Assembly (NCBI GenBank): GCA_046758845.1
Contig: JBHIBA010000023.1
Location: 1 to 28,587, forward strand
Length of the DNA stretch: 28,587 bases
Direction of reading: 5' to 3'
Source: JBHIBA01 sp046758845
Lineage (GTDB): Bacteria > UBA8248 > JACPRG01 > G963555815
Shown: positions 24,000 to 28,587 of the stretch, piece by piece
How positions within the stretch are numbered: position 1 is the first letter of the stretch
Layout of the letters: each line of letters opens with the position of its first letter
Translations under genes and position numbers: made by a program
The notes under the pieces: model-generated
Told to the model about the DNA's origin: nothing
Databases searched by the model: none
The model's input: only the letters and a program-made list of their open reading frames with translations

Positions 24000-25187
24000 T
24001 TACGCCCCGGCGTTCAGCGGTGACCGCCAACCCGTCATTTTGGCGACTTGGGACCCTTTCCCCCCAATGCCCAGGGTTTGGGAAAGCCTGAAGGTCCCGT
24101 TCATCATTCCGACGAAGAGACCGAGCTCAATAAGCTCCGGGTCGGTGAAATGACGCCGGAGCTCCTCGAAGAGTTCGTCGTCAACAGCCAGATAATCCGT
24201 TGTGATGCACTCGCCGTAGCGAAGGGCGGCGCTCTCTCGGGGGCTGCCTATTTCGTCCAGACCCTCACGCCCGGCTCTCTCCCGGAAGGACTCAAACCAG
24301 ACCTCGCTTCCCAGGAGGCGAGCCATCTGAGCCCCCACGGCGGCCTTGAGCCGGACATCGAGGATCCCCTCTGCAAAAACCAGGCGGAAGAACTCGCTCC
24401 ACCCTTCCAGGGCCTCCGGCGAATGGGAAAGGAAGGAAATCCATTCGGGTGGCGTCCCCCGATCCGTCGCTTGGGCCGGGAGACCTCGGGGCTGACGATT
24501 CCTTTTCTGCTCGGCGTCCCCCGCGACGAGGGAGGGCGCCGCCCGGCCCATTTGCCGCTTTGGATCACGCGGATCGAAGGGTTCCTTTGCCGCTTGAGGA
24601 TTTCCGAAGATTGAGGATTCGTCCGTGAAAGGCAAGGGCACCCGGTTTTCTGTCCAGAGGGTCTCCGCTTTCCAGGAATGGATCACCCGAAGACCGTTTC
24701 CTTGCCAAGCGCTGAAAACGGCGATCTCAGCGATCTCTCGAAGGTCGAAATGGCGCCCGAGGTTCTCGTAGATTTCCCCGTTCAGCTTTCGGTAGTCGAC
24801 CGTGAGCTGCTCAGCAAAGCGAAGGGCGGCTTTTTCTCGGTCAGCGAAGTCCTGGTTTTCAAAGTCCTCGGAGGCAGCGATTCGTTCTTCTGTCAGGCCG
24901 TGCTGTCTTGCCAAGACAGACCGGGACTTCTCTCAGTGCTCACAGCGAAGGAGGCGAGCGATGTGGACCCGAAGGAGCTCCTTGAGGGCGTGATCGACAA
25001 CCCCTCCCCGGAAGGTCGCCCACCAGAACCTCGCCCACGCCTTGAGCCCGCCCGGCTGTAGGGCAAGGAGGGACAACCAGTGAGGAGGAGGCGTGTCCGT
25101 GCGGTGGGCCTCTCGGAAGTAGCCCTCGATCTCTCTATCGTCCATGGTCTCTATCGTGCTGGCGTCCAGAGGCATGATCCGGCTCAT
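24000..25187 (-). CDS. AhpD-like selenoprotein, two CMD domains
   Basis: Reading from the ATG at 25187 and taking the TGA at 24935-24933 as selenocysteine gives 395 residues in one frame. Domain 1 (~30-170) is carboxymuconolactone-decarboxylase/AhpD-like with the redox motif C82-E-H-U85 in ARLLRCEH-U-EKSRS, exactly where AhpD proteins have CxxC. Domain 2 (~245-385) repeats the fold. Its aligned segment is ARLLGSEVWFES, with Ser and Trp replacing Cys and Sec, so it is probably non-catalytic. A proline/arginine-rich linker joins them. A GGC-looped hairpin starts 13 bases after the UGA (see the SECIS entry). The likely role is a thiol peroxidase or disulfide reductase partner. If UGA were read as stop, only an 84-residue half-domain would be made. 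A run of Gs precedes the ATG. The protein appears monocistronic. Confidence 0.75.
24898..24924 (-). promoter_or_regulatory. Bacterial SECIS-like hairpin after UGA
   Basis: On the minus strand, CTGTCTT (24919-24913), a GGC loop (24912-24910) and AAGACAG (24909-24903) form a perfect 7-bp stem. Below it a 2x2 internal loop and CCG/CGG add three pairs. The first loop G is the 21st base after the UGA. Bacterial SECIS elements have a short stem-loop with G in the first loop positions at roughly 16-37 bases after UGA, which this satisfies. SelB would bind it. Confidence 0.7.
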
Positions 25188-25483
25188 GCGTAACCCCCCC
25201 CTTTCTTTGGGCAGCATCTCGATGGAAGATATCCGCCTCATTTTTTTACACTGCACCCCCGTCGAGGGTCAACGTCCTCCTGCTCTGTCAAGACGTTCTT
25301 CCGCATCCGCAGGGAAATCTCCGGGCGGTCGAGGCATTTTTTCACGGCGGGGAAATTCGCCGTCTCTGAGTTCTCCCACCCCTTCTTTCTGGAACGTATT
25401 TATGTTAGCATCACACAGCCTTTAGGAGGACGATGGAAAGAAAAGAGGCGGTAAATACATCAAGGAGTGCAGAATAAGCCGTG

Positions 25484-26101
25484 ATGAAATGCGGCTTATC
25501 AGCATTTGTCGTCTTTTTCCTGGCTTTCCTTTCCGGTGGCTGTGTTCCCCCCAATCCACCCGCCGAACCGCCCGCATATCCTCAAAAGTTCGAGGCGCTG
25601 AAGAGAAGTGACCAGTCGCCCCAAGGGACCCTCCTTTCGGAAAAAGATCCGGACAGGCACGGGGAACTTAAGGGAAGCCCCCTGGACAGCGACGGAGACG
25701 GCATCTCGGACGCCTCGGATCAATGCCGGGACACACCCAAGGGCGCGCAGGTCGATTCGAGGGGATGTTGGGTGATTCGGGGGGTTCTCTTCGATACGGC
25801 GAAGTGGGATATCAAGCGGGAGTCGGTCCCTATTCTGACCAATGTCGTTACCGTCCTGAAAGCCAACCCCGAATTAAGGATCGAGGTCCAAGGCCATACG
25901 GATAACCGAGGAGCCGCCCAATTCAACAAAACCCTCTCCGAAAATCGGGCCAAGGCGATCAGGGAGTATCTTGTGCGGCAGGGCATCCCGACCTGGCGGT
26001 TCTCTATCGCCGGGTACGGATTCTCAAGGCCGGTCACCTCCAATGCCACGCCGGAGGGCCGCGCCCAGAACCGGAGAGTAGAATTGTCTCCGCTTCAGTA
26101 G
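25484..26101 (+). CDS. OmpA-family lipoprotein
   Basis: This protein of about 205 residues has a short signal (MKCGLSAFVVFFLAF) and a lipobox-like LSGGC, so it should be lipid-anchored. A proline-rich segment follows, then a calcium-binding thrombospondin-type-3 repeat (DSDGDGISDASDQC with GAQVDSRGC), and the peptidoglycan-binding OmpA domain. That domain shows IEVQGHTDNRGAAQFNKTLSENRA in parts, RAKAIREYLVRQGI and the closing GRAQNRRVEL. The domain's Asp and Arg that hold diaminopimelate are present (HTDN, NRRVE). It presumably tethers the outer membrane to the cell wall, which indicates a diderm host. A GTG one codon upstream is an alternative start. It is divergent from the selenoprotein gene. 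Confidence 0.9.
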   Translation: MKCGLSAFVVFFLAFLSGGCVPPNPPAEPPAYPQKFEALKRSDQSPQGTLLSEKDPDRHGELKGSPLDSDGDGISDASDQCRDTPKGAQVDSRGCWVIRGVLFDTAKWDIKRESVPILTNVVTVLKANPELRIEVQGHTDNRGAAQFNKTLSENRAKAIREYLVRQGIPTWRFSIAGYGFSRPVTSNATPEGRAQNRRVELSPLQ

Positions 26102-26497
26102 GCAAATCCAAAATGGAGCGAATCGCGTATTTCCTGGTTTGCTCTCGCTTACCTTGGGCCTCGGCCACGTCGTAGCGTTCTCTCGGTTTCTGCCCTTCTA
26201 TGTTTTCGGCTCGTCCGCCCCAAACAGCCGGATGCCTGGCCGCCCTTTGATGAGTCCGCTTAGGGCCTCCTGCACCTTCGGGTTTATGGCTGCGGTGGAT
26301 GCGGCGGTAAACGGCCAGGGAATCCATCCGCCCCGCGGCCTCAAACGACCCAGGTCACAACGGTCTCCGGCCTCCTCCCTCGGTCTCCAAAGTGTCGAGG
26401 GAAACCAACCCTGAAAACGGCCGAACCCGTCCAATGAGACTTACGTGTAAGATACAAGGTCAATATCTTGGAAAGGCAAGTTGATGGGGGATGCGCG
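26102..26497. other. Gene-free stretch before the SDR gene
   Basis: About 390 bases lack a gene I can support. A minus-strand frame ending near 26198 (INPKVQEALSGLIKGRPGIRLFG in parts) has some protein-like look but no start or family match I recognise. Near the downstream gene, CTTAC-GT-GTAAG (26440-26451) and CAAG-N8-CTTG (26455-26470) are dyads that could be operator sites. Confidence 0.3.
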
Positions 26498-27280
26498 ATG
26501 CGCATGAAAGATAAAGTCGCAATCGTGACGGGCTCGGCCAGCGGCATCGGAAAAGAGATAGCCCGCGCTTTCGCCGGCGAGGGAGCGGCGGTCGGAATCG
26601 CCGATCTGAACCTCGAAGGCGCGAAAGCCACAGTCACTGAAATCGAGCGGGAAGGGGGCGTGGCCATGGCGGTCGCCATGGACGTTACCGACGAAAACGC
26701 GGTAGACGCGGGCACCGACTCGGTGGTCGAGGCCTACGGCGGTCTCGACGTGCTGGTCAGCAACGCCGGAATACAGCATATCGACCCCGTTGTCGATCTC
26801 TCACTGGCCAACTGGCAAAAGATACTCGCCGTCCATCTGGACGGCGGTTTTCTGACCACGCGGGCCTCCCTGCGCCATATGTACAAGTCGGCGCGCGGCG
26901 GCGCCATCATCTATATGGGCTCCGTCCATTCCAAAGAGGCGTCGCCCCTGAAGGCCCCGTATATCACGGCCAAGCACGGCCTGCTCGGGCTGTGCAAGAC
27001 GGTGGCGAAGGAGGGGGCCGACCGTGGCGTCCGGGCGAACGTCATCTGCCCGGGCTTTGTCCGCACGCCCCTGGTGGAGAAACAAATCCCCCAGCAGGCG
27101 GCTGAACTGGGAATCAGCGACGAGGAAGTCGTCGGTGACGTCATGCTTAAGGAAACGGTGGACGCGGAGTTCACTACGACGATCGACGTTGCGGAAGTCG
27201 CCGTTTTCTTGGCGTCCTTCCCCTCCAAGGCCCTCACCGGCCAGTCTATCGTCGCAAGCCACGGCTGGCACATGGAATGA
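26498..27280 (+). CDS. 3-hydroxybutyrate dehydrogenase-like SDR
   Basis: This short-chain dehydrogenase of 260 residues is read from the ATG at 26498 (GGGGG seven bases upstream; an ATG two codons later is also possible). It has the NAD-binding TGSASGIG motif, a GIADL segment at the end of the second strand that implies NAD(H), and NAGIQH. It has the catalytic Ser in YMGSVHS and the YITAKHG Tyr-x3-Lys. The C-terminal part with KQIPQQAAELGIS, EEVVGDVML, EFTTTIDVAEVAVFLASFPS in parts and ALTGQSIVASHGWHM is the hallmark of D-3-hydroxybutyrate dehydrogenase, which interconverts 3-hydroxybutyrate and acetoacetate. It stands alone on the strand, with converging genes after it. Promoter dyads upstream suggest its own regulation. 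Confidence 0.88.
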   Translation: MRMKDKVAIVTGSASGIGKEIARAFAGEGAAVGIADLNLEGAKATVTEIEREGGVAMAVAMDVTDENAVDAGTDSVVEAYGGLDVLVSNAGIQHIDPVVDLSLANWQKILAVHLDGGFLTTRASLRHMYKSARGGAIIYMGSVHSKEASPLKAPYITAKHGLLGLCKTVAKEGADRGVRANVICPGFVRTPLVEKQIPQQAAELGISDEEVVGDVMLKETVDAEFTTTIDVAEVAVFLASFPSKALTGQSIVASHGWHME

Positions 27281-27367
27281 CCCGCCCCCCTTCGTGATGG
27301 TCTACCTTCAGGCTATTTTTCTGGCTGTCGCTTTCCTGCTCCCACAGGCGCCGCCACAAGACTGCCT

Positions 27368-28423
27368 TCAGTAGTCCAGTAACTCCTCCAGCCAAACATC
27401 CTCGCCGACCGTTTCTGAGGCCAATTCGAGCACTCGATCGTAGACTGGAGGTCGGCGCCTCGGTCTTGGGAACTCCGGCGGGCGCCGGCCAACCTGTCGT
27501 GAGACTTCCGCCAACGCCACCGTCGCCACGAGGCGGTAATGGTAAGTGAAGTCGTCCACCGCCGTATCCAGATGCGCGAATTGCACATCTTGCCCAAGTC
27601 GCCCCCATGGTTCCTCCGCCAGGTGAACTCGGGTCTCGTCCGGGATCACAACGAGTTGCCCCGGTCCCCGGGCAAGACGCGCCCGGTGAAGCGGGACTCC
27701 GACGCGTGACGTCGTGATTACCGTTACTTCGGAGAAACTGTGCCTCGCTCCAGCCGAGCAAGGAACCAGCCTGATGACGTTCCGGCTCCGGCGAGCCGTC
27801 GCTCGGCCCTCGGAACGCTTGATGCGGTCGCAGCCGAACCACACCTGCTCCCGGTCTTCGATGAAGGCGCGCCCCCACCCAAAGGCTGCGGCGGACCGGA
27901 TGGCGCTGCCAAGCTCGATGTGATCTTCTGCGCCAACAAGCAACAGCTCGGGACGCCGGCTTGCCGGATTGCGTCGCTTCGCCATCGGCCCCACCCTGAC
28001 ATGACACAGATAGTGGAGAGCGACCGCCGATGCCGCGGCAACGTTAAGGCAATTGATCCGCCGTGACAGCATCGGTATCTGGACAGCGTCCGTTGACAGG
28101 TCACGGAACCTGTGAGAAAGACCCCGTCGCTCGTTTCCAACCAGCACGGCAAGGTCCTTCCCGGGGTCGAACCCGTAGACGTCCGCGGCGCCCGGCAGGT
28201 TATCGAATGCAATGATTCGGGAGTGCGACGCCTGTATCTCGTTTTCCGTTGTCGCGGGGAAACGACCGTTAAGGGCCACCCGCAGCGTTTCGGACTCCCG
28301 CAGCCCCTTGGTATCGCGGAAACTGCACCCAACCCCGTACATCTGGGCGGCATGGAGCATGGCGAGGGCATTGCCGGGATTCTCTATGCCATCGCCTACG
28401 AGGATCGCACCGGCACCCGTCAT
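27368..28423 (-). CDS. Tandem SPOUT (TrmH-like) RNA methyltransferase
   Basis: This 351-residue protein has two SpoU/TrmH-type halves. Half 1 (1-145) starts LVGDGIENPGNALAMLHAAQMYG, where motif 1 has His24 in place of the usual Arg. It keeps motif 2 VGNERRGLS (95-103) and motif 3 IPMLSRRINCLNVAAASAVALHY in parts (117-138), so the AdoMet-binding knot is complete. Half 2 begins ELLLVGAEDHIELGSAIRSAAAFGWG (~159-184), a motif-1-like unit with an intact Arg176, but no clear motif 2/3 follows. Thus an AdoMet site without the motif-1 Arg is joined to a unit with the Arg and without the site. SPOUT enzymes methylate tRNA or rRNA as dimers, and this chain could mimic a dimer. It overlaps the upstream gene by four bases (ATGA). 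Confidence 0.8.
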   Translation of the reverse strand: MTGAGAILVGDGIENPGNALAMLHAAQMYGVGCSFRDTKGLRESETLRVALNGRFPATTENEIQASHSRIIAFDNLPGAADVYGFDPGKDLAVLVGNERRGLSHRFRDLSTDAVQIPMLSRRINCLNVAAASAVALHYLCHVRVGPMAKRRNPASRRPELLLVGAEDHIELGSAIRSAAAFGWGRAFIEDREQVWFGCDRIKRSEGRATARRSRNVIRLVPCSAGARHSFSEVTVITTSRVGVPLHRARLARGPGQLVVIPDETRVHLAEEPWGRLGQDVQFAHLDTAVDDFTYHYRLVATVALAEVSRQVGRRPPEFPRPRRRPPVYDRVLELASETVGEDVWLEELLDY

Positions 28424-28587
28424 TCCGACGTCTCCTCACTGAACCACGCCGCTCGGCACCGGTCGGCGAACCTTTCTGCGAACGCCTCGTGGTCCCGCGT
28501 TCGTGCGATGCGCTGGGTCCGCTTGCCCTTGTCGTGTTGCAGGATGTGGTGCCCCACCTCGTGCAGGAAAACCTCGAAGAGCATGAA
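28420..28587 (-). CDS. HExxH zinc-protease-like protein, 3' end only
   Basis: The frame is open from the window edge and ends in TGA overlapping the ATG of the methyltransferase gene. The 55 visible residues contain FLHEVGHHILQH (an HExxH zinc motif followed by a further His), then ARTRDHEAFAERFADRC. That Glu/His-rich helix is typical of small minigluzincin-like or ImmA/IrrE-like metalloproteases. The upstream part lies beyond the window, so family and function stay open. Confidence 0.7.
   Translation of the reverse strand, partial: FMLFEVFLHEVGHHILQHDKGKRTQRIARTRDHEAFAERFADRCRAAWFSEETSE

Noticed and set aside
24900..24940. A simple nonsense mutation or frameshift splitting the AhpD-like gene
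   Set aside because: The frame is identical on both sides, the codon is UGA, it lies exactly at the redox position, and it is followed by a SECIS-like hairpin. Selenocysteine is the better explanation, though a nonsense mutation is not formally excluded.
24048..25061. Two + strand frames opposite the AhpD-like gene
   Set aside because: They are antisense to the two CMD domains; the duplicated domain structure on the minus strand explains the coding character.
1..28587. CRISPR array or complete insertion sequence
   Set aside because: No regularly spaced repeats and no transposase frame were seen in either strand.

Overview
The window is GC-rich bacterial DNA from an organism I cannot name. 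The gene types (orphan NuoI-like ferredoxin, archaeal-type nicotinate phosphoribosyltransferase, branched-chain-type ABC importer, M29/NicX-like enzymes, CCA-encoding tRNA gene, probable selenoprotein) suggest an uncultured soil, sediment or marine lineage such as NC10/Rokubacteria, Tectomicrobia or a deltaproteobacterial relative. That placement is inference.

Layout. (1) 1-3689, + strand: housekeeping redox/nucleotide genes: thioredoxin reductase (5' end cut by the window), a NuoI-like 2x[4Fe-4S] protein, nicotinate phosphoribosyltransferase and a DHH/DHHA1 phosphoesterase. (2) 3799-3874: tRNA-Asn(GUU) with its own promoter and a strong intrinsic terminator. (3) About 3925-7760: a decayed island downstream of the tRNA. 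It holds an MBL-fold hydrolase, an endonuclease I gene fused out of frame to another truncated gene, a small lipoprotein, a DUF4258/MqsA-type toxin-antitoxin pair and the C-terminal stub of a tyrosine integrase. (4) 7872-22218, - strand: a 13-gene catabolic/transport cluster. In transcription order it encodes LivK, LivH, LivM, LivG, LivF, an M29/NicX-like enzyme, a cupin, two more M29/NicX-like enzymes, a 2Fe-2S subunit, a fused molybdopterin+FAD subunit of a xanthine-dehydrogenase-family enzyme, an LLM flavin oxidoreductase and a fourth M29/NicX-like enzyme. An isochorismatase-family amidase (22964-23743) is divergent. (5) 24000-25187, - strand: a double-domain AhpD/CMD protein whose reading frame crosses an in-frame UGA inside a C-x-x-U motif, followed by a bacterial SECIS-like hairpin. 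(6) 25481-28587: an OmpA-type lipoprotein, a 3-hydroxybutyrate-dehydrogenase-like SDR, a tandem SPOUT RNA methyltransferase and the end of an HExxH protein.

How the genes may work together. Region 4 has the parts expected for uptake and breakdown of a nitrogen-containing (hetero)aromatic or amide: an ABC importer, a Mo-hydroxylase to oxygenate or dehydroxylate the ring, an LLM flavin monooxygenase, NicX-like metalloenzymes (NicX opens 2,5-dihydroxypyridine) and an isochorismatase-fold amidase (the fold of maleamate amidase NicF and of RutB). The substrate cannot be read from sequence. The two most notable items are the probable AhpD-like selenoprotein and this cluster, with four M29-like paralogues and a Mo-FAD fusion carrying a Cys-rich insertion.
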